Assembly: GCA_031551965.1 (NCBI GenBank)
Contig: JAVBMW010000009.1
Span: 124,001 to 188,000 of the forward strand
DNA from: CALVGQ01 sp031551965
GTDB lineage: Bacteria > Bacillota_I > Bacilli_A > Erysipelotrichales > Erysipelotrichaceae
Reading direction: 5' to 3'
DNA: 64,000 bases
Notes under the pieces: generated by a model
Told to the model about the DNA's origin: nothing
Database searches by the model: none
Seen by the model: only the letters and a program-made list of their open reading frames with translations
Shown: positions 33,695 to 43,075 of the stretch, in pieces
Layout: every line of letters starts with the position of its first letter
How positions within the stretch are numbered: position 1 is the stretch's first letter
Made by a program: the position numbers and the translations under genes

Positions 33695-35140
33695 CTAGTT
33701 TTCAAAATAATATTTATGTAATACATCCTGTGCTGCTTTTGGATCAGACATCCAAGGTTCTCTACCAAATTCACCATACATAAAGTTCTCTGATCCTTTT
33801 CCTAATATCAAGATCGTATCTTGGACATTGGCAATTTCAATGGCTTGACGGATCGCATCATAACGACTTTCAATTATGACAAAATTTGTCTTTTCAATTC
33901 CTTTGGCGATATCTTCCGCAATCATAATAGGATCTTCTCCTCGTGGATCATCTTCAGTTAAGATGATCATATCACAGTATTTATCCGCAATCGATCCAAA
34001 TTGAGGTCTTTTCTTCGTATCTCTTTTTCCTGCAGAGCCAAATACCGCAATAATTCTACGGTCTACAGGTGTGATTTTAGTCGCAAACTGGAAAATATTT
34101 TCAAGTCCATCTGGAGTATGGGCAAAATCCACGATAATGTTGAATGGCTGCCCTTCTTCCACACGTTGCATACGTCCTTCGATTTGGTCAATGTTATTGA
34201 GTTTATTTAACATATCATCAATAGAAACACCAGTTTGATGAAGCGCTGCTATTGCAGCGAGCAAGTTATAAATATTGAAAGTAGCAACTAAATTTGTTTC
34301 GATTCGATATTCACTCGCAAAACAACATAATGTAAAAATAGTTTTATCTGCCATGATCTGTATATCTTTAGCACGATAATCCGCAGGTTGTTCGATTCCA
34401 TAGCTTGTGATGAACCCTTTACAATCCTTAACGATCTTACTTCCATATGGATCATCTGCATTATAAATTGCGATTTTACCTTTATTTAAATTATCGAATA
34501 ATAATTTCTTCGAATTAAAATAATTTTCCATTGTCCCATGATAATCCAAATGATCATGCGTAAAATTTGTGAAGATCGCGACATCAAAATCGATACAATC
34601 TACTCGTCCTTGATCTAGTCCGATACTACTAACTTCTAATGCACATGCCTTCATTTTTGCTTCATTCATCAATTTTAACGTATGTTGTAGCTCTGTTACT
34701 GTTGGAGTGGTTAATAACGGTGGTAATTTCACATCACCGTATTCGATCGCAATCGTTCCAATGTAGCCACAAGGAAATGAATTTTCAGAGATTTGTTTAA
34801 TCAACATCGCTACACTTGATTTCCCATTGGTTCCCGTAATGCCATACATCGTCATGTTTTGAGATGGATTTCCATTAAAAATCGATGCAGCATGCCCAAG
34901 CGCAACAACACTGTCATCAACACGAATATAAGTGATCTGTTCATGATATTCTTGAATTTCATCACTATGGACAATAACAACCGCACCATTTTGTATCGCC
35001 GTATCAATAAACTTATGTCCATCATTCATTAATCCCTTGCATGCAAAAAATATCGAATTTTTCAATCGTTGACGACTGTCCACCATAATATTTTCAATTT
35101 CTATATCTGGTGTATTTTTAAATAATTGTGATAATTTCAT
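33695..35140 (-). CDS. murE: UDP-MurNAc-tripeptide synthetase MurE
   Basis: 481 residues. Adds the third amino acid to UDP-MurNAc-L-Ala-D-Glu in wall synthesis. The N-terminal UDP-binding domain, ATP loop GITGTNGKSSVAML near 105, the carbamoylated-lysine region and the C-terminal domain with VDFAHTPDGLEN and AVFGSAGKRD are intact. The substrate-selecting motif reads DDPRGEDP near 400. Diaminopimelate enzymes usually have DNPR, so the DDPR form leaves lysine or a mixed specificity open. The start overlaps the mtaB stop by 4 bases. Confidence 0.94.
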   Translation of the reverse strand: MKLSQLFKNTPDIEIENIMVDSRQRLKNSIFFACKGLMNDGHKFIDTAIQNGAVVIVHSDEIQEYHEQITYIRVDDSVVALGHAASIFNGNPSQNMTMYGITGTNGKSSVAMLIKQISENSFPCGYIGTIAIEYGDVKLPPLLTTPTVTELQHTLKLMNEAKMKACALEVSSIGLDQGRVDCIDFDVAIFTNFTHDHLDYHGTMENYFNSKKLLFDNLNKGKIAIYNADDPYGSKIVKDCKGFITSYGIEQPADYRAKDIQIMADKTIFTLCCFASEYRIETNLVATFNIYNLLAAIAALHQTGVSIDDMLNKLNNIDQIEGRMQRVEEGQPFNIIVDFAHTPDGLENIFQFATKITPVDRRIIAVFGSAGKRDTKKRPQFGSIADKYCDMIILTEDDPRGEDPIMIAEDIAKGIEKTNFVIIESRYDAIRQAIEIANVQDTILILGKGSENFMYGEFGREPWMSDPKAAQDVLHKYYFEN

Positions 35141-36423
35141 CCAACCACAACCTTTCCATAAAGTTGATTGTTCATCATATAAGAACCTTCAATTGTTACA
35201 AGTGAATTTACATCCAGTACTTCTTCAATCAAAACAGGAATATATTCACTAGTATGTCCCATACTTACTCCATTTTTACATGTTTCAATCAAGACATCCA
35301 TCTTTTTATTCACAAACTTTGAAACATAGGAAATTTCAAGTTGTTTTGAAATTTCAAGACATTCACTTACCCTTGCCTTTTTGATCGATCCACTGTTTGT
35401 ACCTTCCATCTTACAGGCAACAGTACCATCTTTCATTGAGTATGGGAATACATGGATAAAAGAAAAATTTAAATCATACAAAAACTGCTTTGTTTTTTCA
35501 AACTCTTCATCGGTTTCGCTTTGAAAACCTACGATCAAATCTGTACTGATTGAAATGTCCTTGATTTTTTCACGTATCAACTTAACGCGTTGTTTAAATT
35601 CCTCAGTTGTATACGGTCTATTCATTCTCTTTAAGGTTGCATCACATCCTGATTGAACTGGAATATGCAAATGACGAGCGATTCTCTTATTGTTTTGAAT
35701 CAATGTGATCAATTCATCACTGATTTCTGTAATTTCAATTGAAGAAATGCGAATCCTTTCAATTGTCGTTTCATTTAGTATCGCTTGGATCAATTGAGTT
35801 AAAGTAGTATTTTGATCCCATCCATAACGACCAGTATGAATTCCAGCAAGTACGATTTCTTTGTGGTGCATCGCAAGTATTTTAGCTTGTTCAACAACAT
35901 CAACAAGTGGCATCGATCTTTCTTTTCCTCTTGCATAAGGAATAATACAATAGCTACAAAATTGGTTACATCCATCCTGCACTTTCAGATACGCTCTAGT
36001 CTGATGTTCAAAGCTTTGAAGTGAAAGATTTTCAAACTCTGCATCTGTACGCACATCTTCGATCATAAGAGTTTGTTTCTTATTTTGCATTGCTTTATTA
36101 ATCAAATCTACTATCAATGCTTTACTGCTTGACCCCACAAGAATATCAATATTATCATTCTTACTGAGCTCTTGGGCATTAAGCTGAACATAACAGCCTA
36201 CAACACAACATACCGCATCTGGATTTTGACGAATCGCTTGATTGATCTTCTGACGACTTTTACTTGCAGCTGTGTTTGTTACAGCACAAGTAAAAATAAT
36301 ATAAACATCCGCAACTTCTTTAAAATCAACTTCAGAAAAACCGACTTGTTTCATTTGAGTAGAAATACTCTGAGCTTCAACTGTATTTACTTTGCAGCCC
36401 AAACAACATAAGGCAAATTTCAT
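35137..36423 (-). CDS. mtaB: tRNA t6A37 methylthiotransferase MtaB
   Basis: 428 residues. A radical-SAM enzyme that adds methylthio to t6A37 of tRNA. The N-terminal cluster-binding cysteines are in CLGCKVN, FTCAVTN and VVGCYVQ; the radical-SAM CxxxCxxC is in DGCNQFCSYCIIPYARG near 150; a TRAM domain closes the protein. The CLGCKVNT start and TNTAASKSRQ block separate it from MiaB. It is upstream of murE, with rsmE two genes away, the yqeU-yqeV neighbourhood of Bacillus. Confidence 0.95.
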   Translation of the reverse strand: MKFALCCLGCKVNTVEAQSISTQMKQVGFSEVDFKEVADVYIIFTCAVTNTAASKSRQKINQAIRQNPDAVCCVVGCYVQLNAQELSKNDNIDILVGSSSKALIVDLINKAMQNKKQTLMIEDVRTDAEFENLSLQSFEHQTRAYLKVQDGCNQFCSYCIIPYARGKERSMPLVDVVEQAKILAMHHKEIVLAGIHTGRYGWDQNTTLTQLIQAILNETTIERIRISSIEITEISDELITLIQNNKRIARHLHIPVQSGCDATLKRMNRPYTTEEFKQRVKLIREKIKDISISTDLIVGFQSETDEEFEKTKQFLYDLNFSFIHVFPYSMKDGTVACKMEGTNSGSIKKARVSECLEISKQLEISYVSKFVNKKMDVLIETCKNGVSMGHTSEYIPVLIEEVLDVNSLVTIEGSYMMNNQLYGKVVVG

Positions 36424-36435
36424 TTTATCGTTCCT

Positions 36436-37203
36436 TTATTTCATTTTATTTAATCGTGTGATACATTTTGATTTTGATTTTTCATCAATTTGACCACAGT
36501 TGACACACCATTGAAGTACATCTTTGACATTGTTTTCAAGCACTGCTTCAACTAAGTTTACTGCTCTTTCTGGTTCATGAAACTCTGTTTTGTGTTTTAA
36601 AGAAAGAGGTATCATAATTACTTTTTTATTTTTATCAATAATATAAATACTATGATTTTCTTTTACATAAAATCCAAATCCATTTTCATTTGAGTGAATA
36701 AACAGGACATCGACAAATCCTGATTGATAAGGAAGACTTAAATATTCGATCGGATCGATCATGCGATCCTTGAACTCTTTGTATAACTTGAAAAATTGGG
36801 GAAGCTGCAAAACCGCAACTTCTTTGTCGTATAAAGTATTCATCAACACATCAAAGAAAGGGATAAATATTTTTTGATCATTCACTTTAAAAAAACATAG
36901 CTTTTCTTTTAATTCAATCATAGCATTGGATGCAAATTCATTTCTTTTCTTATAATCAAGATCATGCCAGATTTCAAACATTTCTTTTGATATTTCTTCA
37001 TAAGCTGCTTCAAGCTTAGCTTTATTTAAATATCCTTGATATAAAATACAAAGATTAAAATAATCGTAATCATTTTTACATGTACAATCAATTTGAAATG
37101 GTTTTAATACTTCTTCCATCTTTTTAATTTGTTCACGAATGCTGGTTTGTTTTAAAAGAACCAATGAATTCGATTTGCTTAATATTTTTAATAATTCATT
37201 CAT
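36436..37203 (-). CDS. Uncharacterised protein between rsmE and mtaB
   Basis: 255 residues, start behind AGGAGT, 9 bases after rsmE. No family recognised. There is no signal peptide or membrane segment. The N-terminal third is helical and rich in Lys and Glu; the middle contains a beta-rich part (GFVDVLFIHSNENGFGFYVKENHSIYIID). The C-terminus has CVNCG followed by a lone Cys (CITRLNK), perhaps a partial metal site. Its position between two RNA-modification genes suggests a link to rRNA or tRNA work, but this is only context. Confidence 0.7.
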   Translation of the reverse strand: MNELLKILSKSNSLVLLKQTSIREQIKKMEEVLKPFQIDCTCKNDYDYFNLCILYQGYLNKAKLEAAYEEISKEMFEIWHDLDYKKRNEFASNAMIELKEKLCFFKVNDQKIFIPFFDVLMNTLYDKEVAVLQLPQFFKLYKEFKDRMIDPIEYLSLPYQSGFVDVLFIHSNENGFGFYVKENHSIYIIDKNKKVIMIPLSLKHKTEFHEPERAVNLVEAVLENNVKDVLQWCVNCGQIDEKSKSKCITRLNKMK

Positions 37204-37212
37204 AGATTACTC

Positions 37213-37932
37213 CTATTCGATGAGTGCATCAATCGCACTTAAAGTATACATGGCTGCCGTTTCTGCCCTTAAAATACGATTACCAAGTGTTAAACACTGA
37301 AATCCTTTATTTTTCAATAAATTGATTTCTAGTGGATCAAAACCACCTTCTGGACCAATTACGATTGTCATTGAATGATCAGCTTTGACAAAATCTCTTA
37401 GCTTTAAAGCCGGATGATTTAAATCTTCATAGGCAACACCATTGAGGTCACTTTTATAAAGATCGATTTGTTTAAGATCGATCACATCAGTGATCAGTGG
37501 TACTTTAGCACGTTTGCATTGCTGTGCAGCTTCTTTTAATATAGTTTGATAACGTTCCATTTTTTTATCTTTTTTTTCATCTTTCGATTTCACCACAGTA
37601 CGCATGGACTCAAAAGGTACAATACGGGTTACACCAAGTTCTGTGCATTTCTGTAAAACCAAATCCCATTTCTCTTTTTTTATTAGAGCCAAGACCATTG
37701 TAACTTCATTTTTTCTTTCAGATCGGTCATCAACTTGAGTAATGCACTTAAATTCAACACCTTGTTTTGAAACAATCAATGATGCTAAAAAAACTTGACT
37801 GTTTAAATCAACGATACGGATTTGATCGCCTGTTTTCATTCTTAAAACATGACTTAAATGATGAGCTTGATCTTTATCAAGTTCATAAGATTGATCAAGT
37901 TGGCATATTTGATTTACAAAGCATTGTTGCAT
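37213..37932 (-). CDS. rsmE: 16S rRNA m3U1498 methyltransferase RsmE
   Basis: 239 residues from ATG 37932 with GAGGGTG upstream; the GTG three codons earlier overlaps the ribosome site. Methylates U1498 of 16S rRNA. N-terminal PUA-like domain (HHLSHVLRMKTGDQIRIVD) and the C-terminal SPOUT knot with IGPEGGFDPLEI and LTLGNRILRAETAAMYTLSAI. Length is typical. Confidence 0.95.
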   Translation of the reverse strand: MQQCFVNQICQLDQSYELDKDQAHHLSHVLRMKTGDQIRIVDLNSQVFLASLIVSKQGVEFKCITQVDDRSERKNEVTMVLALIKKEKWDLVLQKCTELGVTRIVPFESMRTVVKSKDEKKDKKMERYQTILKEAAQQCKRAKVPLITDVIDLKQIDLYKSDLNGVAYEDLNHPALKLRDFVKADHSMTIVIGPEGGFDPLEINLLKNKGFQCLTLGNRILRAETAAMYTLSAIDALIE

Positions 37933-37986
37933 AATATTCACCCTCTACAATATTCTACCATAAAATGACTTCTATGAAGTCATCAT

Positions 37987-39426
37987 CTATGATTTTTTCC
38001 AAGTACCCGGTGAAATCAAGAGCAGAATTGGGAATAATTCAAGTCTTCCAGCCAACATATTGAAACTAAGTACCAATTTTGATAAATCACTGTAATCAGC
38101 AAATGATCCCATTGGACCAACCTTAGACAAACCTGGTCCAATATTATTTATTGTCGCTACAACTGCTGTAAAATTAGTTGCGAAATCAAAATTATCTAAA
38201 CTAATGATCAATAAGGAAAGAATCAGAATCACTGCATAAGAAACTACAAATACATTGATTGAACGAAGAACTGTATGTTCAACTGGTTTTTGTTCAAATT
38301 GAATAATTTTTACACTTCGTGGATGAATCGAATGTTGAAGCTCTTTTTTCATTGTCTTCAATAAAAGGACAACACGTGATATTTTCATACCTCCGCCTGT
38401 GCTTCCAGCACTCGCTCCAATAAACATCAGAAGAACGAGAATCATTTTAGAAAACTCAGGCCAAAGATCAAAATTAACAGTTGCGAATCCTGATGTTGTG
38501 ATAATGGATGCAACTTGAAATGCTGCATGATGCATGGCAGTAAAAAAGTTTGGAAAACTATGATTTATATTCAGAGTAATTAATAAGATCGCCATGACGA
38601 TCACAATTAAATAATAGCGTAATTCTTCACTTCCTAATGCATATTTGAATTTTCTAATCAACAAAAGATAATATACATTAAAATTTACACCAAATAAAAT
38701 CATAAAAATAGTCATCAAAGACTGTTGAACTGGTGTATAGCTTGCACAGCTATCTGCTAAAATTCCAAATCCGCCAGTTCCCGCAGTACCAAAAGACATA
38801 CATATTGCATCAAACCAAGGCATTTTATTTATTACTAGCAACAAAAACAAAAGTACCGTCATAAACAAATAAATTCCATAAAGAATTTTGGCAGTTGATC
38901 TGATTTTAGGGACAAGTTTTCCAACAGAGGGTCCTGGACTCTCAGCCTTCATCAAATGCATATTATACCCACCAGAAAGTGGTACAATCGCTAAAATGAA
39001 TACCAAAACACCCATTCCACCAATCCAGTGCGAAAAACTACGCCAAAATAGATTCGTATGACTTAATAGTTCCACATTGACTAAAATACTTGATCCAGTT
39101 GTCGTAAATCCAGATACGATTTCAAACAAGGCATCAATATAGCTTGGAATGTCATTTGTTAAGTAAAGTGGCAATGCTCCAATCAAACTCATAATGATCC
39201 AACTCATTGCGACTGAAACAAAACCTTCTTTTGCATAAAATACACGATTATTGGGTTTTTTACGAATTAAAAAGATTCCTATCAATGAAGCAACTAATGA
39301 AACCTGCAAATAGACAACACCATCTGCTTCACCATAGACTAGGGCAATGACACTGGGAAGTAATAAAAGTGCTGCTTCGCAACAAATTACACAACCCAAA
39401 ATATACAAAATCATTTTTTTATTCAT
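37987..39426 (-). CDS. trkH: Potassium uptake channel subunit TrkH/KtrB
   Basis: 479 residues with about ten membrane segments. Four selectivity-filter loops of the Trk/Ktr type are seen: SGFTTTGSS near 105, FGTAGTGGFG near 213, TTSGFATVNF near 310 and INNIGPGLSKVG near 430. The latter three have the glycine at the filter that sets K+ selectivity. Forms the pore with a TrkA/KtrA gating ring; the gene for that ring lies 9 bases upstream, so the two form one operon. The C-terminus ELFPILLLISPGTWK is standard. Confidence 0.93.
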   Translation of the reverse strand: MNKKMILYILGCVICCEAALLLLPSVIALVYGEADGVVYLQVSLVASLIGIFLIRKKPNNRVFYAKEGFVSVAMSWIIMSLIGALPLYLTNDIPSYIDALFEIVSGFTTTGSSILVNVELLSHTNLFWRSFSHWIGGMGVLVFILAIVPLSGGYNMHLMKAESPGPSVGKLVPKIRSTAKILYGIYLFMTVLLFLLLVINKMPWFDAICMSFGTAGTGGFGILADSCASYTPVQQSLMTIFMILFGVNFNVYYLLLIRKFKYALGSEELRYYLIVIVMAILLITLNINHSFPNFFTAMHHAAFQVASIITTSGFATVNFDLWPEFSKMILVLLMFIGASAGSTGGGMKISRVVLLLKTMKKELQHSIHPRSVKIIQFEQKPVEHTVLRSINVFVVSYAVILILSLLIISLDNFDFATNFTAVVATINNIGPGLSKVGPMGSFADYSDLSKLVLSFNMLAGRLELFPILLLISPGTWKKS

Positions 39427-39435
39427 ACAATCACC

Positions 39436-40791
39436 TTACGCTAAGATATCTTCTAGATCATTCAATCCAGTATTGGTTGTAACGACAATGACTGTATCTT
39501 CTTTTTGTATCATATCCTGACCACGAGGAGTGATCAACTTTCCTTTTCGCACTATACAACACACTAAAAGATTTTTCTTCAAATGTAATTTTTCAAATTT
39601 TACACCACATACTTCACTATCTTCTTTAATCTTAAAAGCGAGTGCTTCTGCTTTACCACCAACGATTTTATATAGTGTTTCAACATTATTACCACTGGCA
39701 TTTTCAAGTGCACGTACATATTGCATGATGTTGTCTGCTGTAATATGTTTTGGGTAAATTAAACTTCCTATATTTAAACGATCAATAATATCTTCAAAAG
39801 AGATACGATTTACTTTTGTGATCATCTTAGCTTTTGATTTCTTTCCGGCAACTAAAGTCAACAAAATATTCTCTTCATCAACATTGGTCATAGAGACAAA
39901 AGAATCAATGGTCTCTAATCCCTCTTCCATCAATAATTCAAGATTTGTTCCATCACCTTGAATCAAAACAGCTTTTGGTAAAAGTTCACTTAATGCTTCA
40001 CAACGTTCTTTACTTTTCTCAATGATTTTAACTTCAATACCCATTTCCAATAACTGTTTTGCCAAATAATAAGTAATTGTTCCACCACCCACAATCATCG
40101 TATTTTTGATTCGTTTAGCTACAATTCCTATTTTACGGATAAATTCATTCGCATCTTTATGAGTCGCAATAATTGAGATTTTATCATTTTCATTCAATAC
40201 AAAAGATCCATTTGGAATGATTACTTCCTCATCTCTTTCCACAGCACAAACCAAAACATCACAACGAGTTAACGAACGTAAATCCATTAATTTTTGATTA
40301 TGTAATACTGATCCTAACGGAATTTCAAGTCTTAATAACTCAACTCTTCCTTTTGCGAAGGTATCGATCTCAATCGCTGAAGGAAAACTTAAAATTCGAC
40401 TCATTTCATTAGCTGCAGCTTCTTCTGGATTGATAATTAAAGATAAACCTAATTCATCTCGAATAAAGTTTGCTTCCTTTTTATAGATTGGATTTCGTAC
40501 ACGGGCAATCGTTCTACAATTTCCTGCTTTTCTGGCAATCAAACAACACAATAAGTTAAGTTCATCAGAAGTTGTCACCGCCAGTAATAAATCAGCATCT
40601 TCAATACCTGCCTCAATTTGAACACTATAACTTCCGCCATTCCCTACAACTCCGATCACATCTAAACTATTGGATAAACTTTGAACGATTTCACCATTAG
40701 TATCGACAAGGACAATGTTATGCCCTTCGGCGTTTAATCGGGTCGCTAATGTCTGACCTACTTTACCACAGCCTACAATAATAATTTTCAC
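39436..40791 (-). CDS. trkA: Potassium uptake regulator TrkA
   Basis: 451 residues. Two tandem RCK modules: the first Rossmann fold begins MKIIIVGCGKVGQTLATRL with nucleotide-binding Asp in VLVDTNGE, and the second begins NTMIVGGGTITYYLAKQLLEMG near 232. Each is followed by a TrkA-C domain (about 150-220 and 365-450). The full-length two-domain form is TrkA rather than the half-length KtrA. Binds NAD(H)/ATP/ADP and gates the TrkH pore encoded directly downstream. Confidence 0.94.
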   Translation of the reverse strand: MKIIIVGCGKVGQTLATRLNAEGHNIVLVDTNGEIVQSLSNSLDVIGVVGNGGSYSVQIEAGIEDADLLLAVTTSDELNLLCCLIARKAGNCRTIARVRNPIYKKEANFIRDELGLSLIINPEEAAANEMSRILSFPSAIEIDTFAKGRVELLRLEIPLGSVLHNQKLMDLRSLTRCDVLVCAVERDEEVIIPNGSFVLNENDKISIIATHKDANEFIRKIGIVAKRIKNTMIVGGGTITYYLAKQLLEMGIEVKIIEKSKERCEALSELLPKAVLIQGDGTNLELLMEEGLETIDSFVSMTNVDEENILLTLVAGKKSKAKMITKVNRISFEDIIDRLNIGSLIYPKHITADNIMQYVRALENASGNNVETLYKIVGGKAEALAFKIKEDSEVCGVKFEKLHLKKNLLVCCIVRKGKLITPRGQDMIQKEDTVIVVTTNTGLNDLEDILA

Positions 40792-40813
40792 AGTAAATTT
40801 CCTCTCTTTGCGA

Positions 40814-40841
40814 TAAAAAATGACACATTATTGCATGTGTC
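40814..40841 (-). terminator. gmk terminator
   Basis: GACACAT (40822-40828) pairs with ATGTGTC (40835-40841); T-run on the minus strand. Overlaps the gmk stop codon and may attenuate read-through into trkA. Confidence 0.75.
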
Positions 40842-41391
40842 GATTGATAATTAACGAAATAATATCGGCAGCTAAAATTGGATCATCATTGCATACTACA
40901 TACTTGTAACGATTAATCATTTCCATTTCTCGATTGGCTTTGTCTAAGCGTTGCTGAATGATTTCTTCAGGTTCACTCGCTCTTTTACGAATTCGTGATT
41001 CCAATTCTTCCATACTTGGTGGAGTAATAAAAATCGATAATGCATCAGGACATTTTTTCATTACCTGAAGAGCACCTTGAACTTCAATTTCCAGAATCAC
41101 ATTGATTCCATCATTGATCAATTGATCAACGCTTTTCTTAGGAGTACCATAAAAATTACCTACAAATTCGGCATATTCCAAAAATTCATCATTAGCGATC
41201 GCATTTAAAAATTCTTCCTTTGTCACAAAATCATAATTAACACCATCAACTTCTCCACTTCTTTGAGGTCTCGTCGTCATTGAAATCGAATAAGCTAATT
41301 TAAGTTCAGGTTTATTAATAAATTCTTTTAAAACAGTGCCTTTACCAACACCACTAGGACCACTTAAAATAATTAAAATCCCTTTTTTCAT
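40828..41391 (-). CDS. gmk: Guanylate kinase
   Basis: 187 residues. Converts GMP to GDP with ATP. P-loop LSGPSGVGKGTVL at the N-terminus, GMP-binding blocks TTRPQRSGEVDGVNYDFV near 40 and EYAEFVGNFYGTPKKSV near 73, and the lid IRKRASEPEEIIQQRL near 132. Length is a little below the usual 205. It stands upstream of trkA-trkH but is separated from them by its own terminator. Confidence 0.96.
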   Translation of the reverse strand: MKKGILIILSGPSGVGKGTVLKEFINKPELKLAYSISMTTRPQRSGEVDGVNYDFVTKEEFLNAIANDEFLEYAEFVGNFYGTPKKSVDQLINDGINVILEIEVQGALQVMKKCPDALSIFITPPSMEELESRIRKRASEPEEIIQQRLDKANREMEMINRYKYVVCNDDPILAADIISLIINRHMQ

Positions 41392-41528
41392 TTCATTCTC
41401 CCCTGTATATGATTAATATTTTACAAACCTTTTAACACAATGTCAATTCAATTAGAGGAATTCACATTAACTTAAAATTCACAAATCAATACTATTTTTT
41501 TACATTACTGATCTACCTAATTAAGCCA

Positions 41529-41553
41529 AGAAAAAAGCGAGTGTTCTCGCTTT
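41529..41553 (-). terminator. Terminator of the pheA/thioredoxin-like unit
   Basis: AAAGCGAG (41534-41541) pairs with CTCGCTTT (41546-41553); T-run on the minus strand. Confidence 0.85.
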
Positions 41554-41560
41554 AAAAGTA

Positions 41561-42172
41561 CTACTTTAAAAATTCATCAAAATAATCACTATAGATCGTA
41601 GTTAAGATTCCAACTTCTTCATCTGTCATTTTTCTTACTGTGGCATCATGTTCATCTGAAGATGTCCCAATATGATTTGCCATGATTTCGCCATTTTTCA
41701 TATACAAAACATCAGGTACATACAACCAGTTTCTTCCTTCATTTTCGTTGTAACCAAGGTAATCATCTAAAAAGTCAGTGATCTGCATTCTATAATCAGT
41801 TCCTTCATCCGTCTTACTATAGTCTGAACGAGTATTAATATAATAAACTGTTACTTCTTTTTCAATCGCAACCTTACTTAAAACAGGTACAGCTTCCATA
41901 CACCAAGGACATCCCACAAAACCAAAATAATAAACGGCATTTTCATCGCTGTTGATGATTTTTTCTGTTGCTTCTTTAAAATCGATTTCGACAAAAGTAT
42001 GATTTTCTTCGATTTCGTAACCGCTCATGTCTGCAGTTTCCCCACAAGGTTCTACTGCGTCACAATAATTTGGTTTTTTTGTCGTATCTGGTGTCGCAGA
42101 TGGAGTTGGTTGAGGGACATTTGTACACCCTGCCAACAAGATCAAACTTAATATTACAAGTAATTTTTTCAT
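41561..42172 (-). CDS. Thioredoxin-fold lipoprotein
   Basis: 203 residues from ATG 42172, overlapping the pheA stop by 4 bases (ATGA). Signal peptide with lipobox LLAGC near residue 16, then a Pro/Thr-rich linker (PQPTPSATPD) and a thioredoxin-like domain with the active-site motif GCPWC near 90, as in PedC/BrcD-type bacteriocin accessory or TlpA-like proteins. A second Cys pair lies in the linker (YCDAVEPCG). Anchored outside the membrane, it probably handles disulfides. The coupling to pheA looks accidental, as no functional link is known. Confidence 0.85.
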   Translation of the reverse strand: MKKLLVILSLILLAGCTNVPQPTPSATPDTTKKPNYCDAVEPCGETADMSGYEIEENHTFVEIDFKEATEKIINSDENAVYYFGFVGCPWCMEAVPVLSKVAIEKEVTVYYINTRSDYSKTDEGTDYRMQITDFLDDYLGYNENEGRNWLYVPDVLYMKNGEIMANHIGTSSDEHDATVRKMTDEEVGILTTIYSDYFDEFLK

Positions 42173-43002
42173 AGCATTTCCTCCACGGATTGTTTTGTGT
42201 AACAACCTAAAATTTTGAATTGAATACAATGTTGTTTTATCTCTTGAATCATCTGTTTCATTAAAGTATCTACCACGTTCGCTTCAATATCAAGATAGAA
42301 ACAATATTCAAAGATTCGACCATTAATTGGTCTTGATTGCAATTTTAACATATTTATATCATATTTCGCAAATATTTCGATTACTTTAAATAAAGCTTTA
42401 GATTCATGTTTCACCGTAAAATACAAACTAGTACAATTCGCATCTTGATCAATATTCTCTTCTTTAGATAAACAGAAGAAACGCGTAATATTATCGGGAT
42501 GATCTTGTATTTTTTCTGCTAAGATTTCTAAACCATAGAGTTCAGCACTTAATTTGCTTGCGATAGCTGCTTTTGTTGAATCATTTGTTTCCTTAACTAG
42601 CTGTACACTACTTGCAGTATCATAATAAGGAATCGGTTTGATCCAAGGGTGATTTTTAAAGAATCCTTGACACTGAGCAATTGGTTCTGGATGAGTATAA
42701 ACTTCTTGGATCAGTTTTATATCGGTACCCTTTAATCCTATTAAATGTTCATCAATACGTACATAAACTTCTTTGCAGGCATAAATGTTACGATCTTTAA
42801 GTAAATCATAGGTTCTGAATATCATTCCTGTTTGACTATTTTCAACTGGTAATAAACAATAATGAATCTCTTTTGATTCAAGTGCATCCAATAAACTATC
42901 AAAATCAGCATAACCTACTGCCTGATAATCTACTTTATTAAAAGTTTTATGCACTGCCATTTCACTAAATGTTCCACGATTCCCTAAATATCCTACTTTC
43001 AT
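42169..43002 (-). CDS. pheA: Prephenate dehydratase
   Basis: 277 residues from ATG 43002 with AGAAGG upstream (a GTG nine bases earlier is too near that site). Converts prephenate to phenylpyruvate in phenylalanine synthesis. The N-terminus VGYLGNRGTFSEMA and the catalytic T-R-F motif in DNITRFFCLSKE near 165 are clear. A C-terminal ACT domain (about 180-265) with the phenylalanine-binding ESRP-like block (LQSRPINGRIFEYCFYLD) indicates feedback inhibition. It is monofunctional, lacking a chorismate mutase part. Confidence 0.93.
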   Translation of the reverse strand: MKVGYLGNRGTFSEMAVHKTFNKVDYQAVGYADFDSLLDALESKEIHYCLLPVENSQTGMIFRTYDLLKDRNIYACKEVYVRIDEHLIGLKGTDIKLIQEVYTHPEPIAQCQGFFKNHPWIKPIPYYDTASSVQLVKETNDSTKAAIASKLSAELYGLEILAEKIQDHPDNITRFFCLSKEENIDQDANCTSLYFTVKHESKALFKVIEIFAKYDINMLKLQSRPINGRIFEYCFYLDIEANVVDTLMKQMIQEIKQHCIQFKILGCYTKQSVEEML

Positions 43003-43075
43003 GTTGTTCACCTTCTAATTTATTGTATCATTATATAAAGTTATGATAAACTATACAAGATGATGGATGATACAA

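Noticed and set aside
42169..42172. Functional link between pheA and the thioredoxin-like lipoprotein from their 4-base overlap
   Set aside because: Overlap shows co-translation only; no known pathway joins the two, and such overlaps are common in this window.
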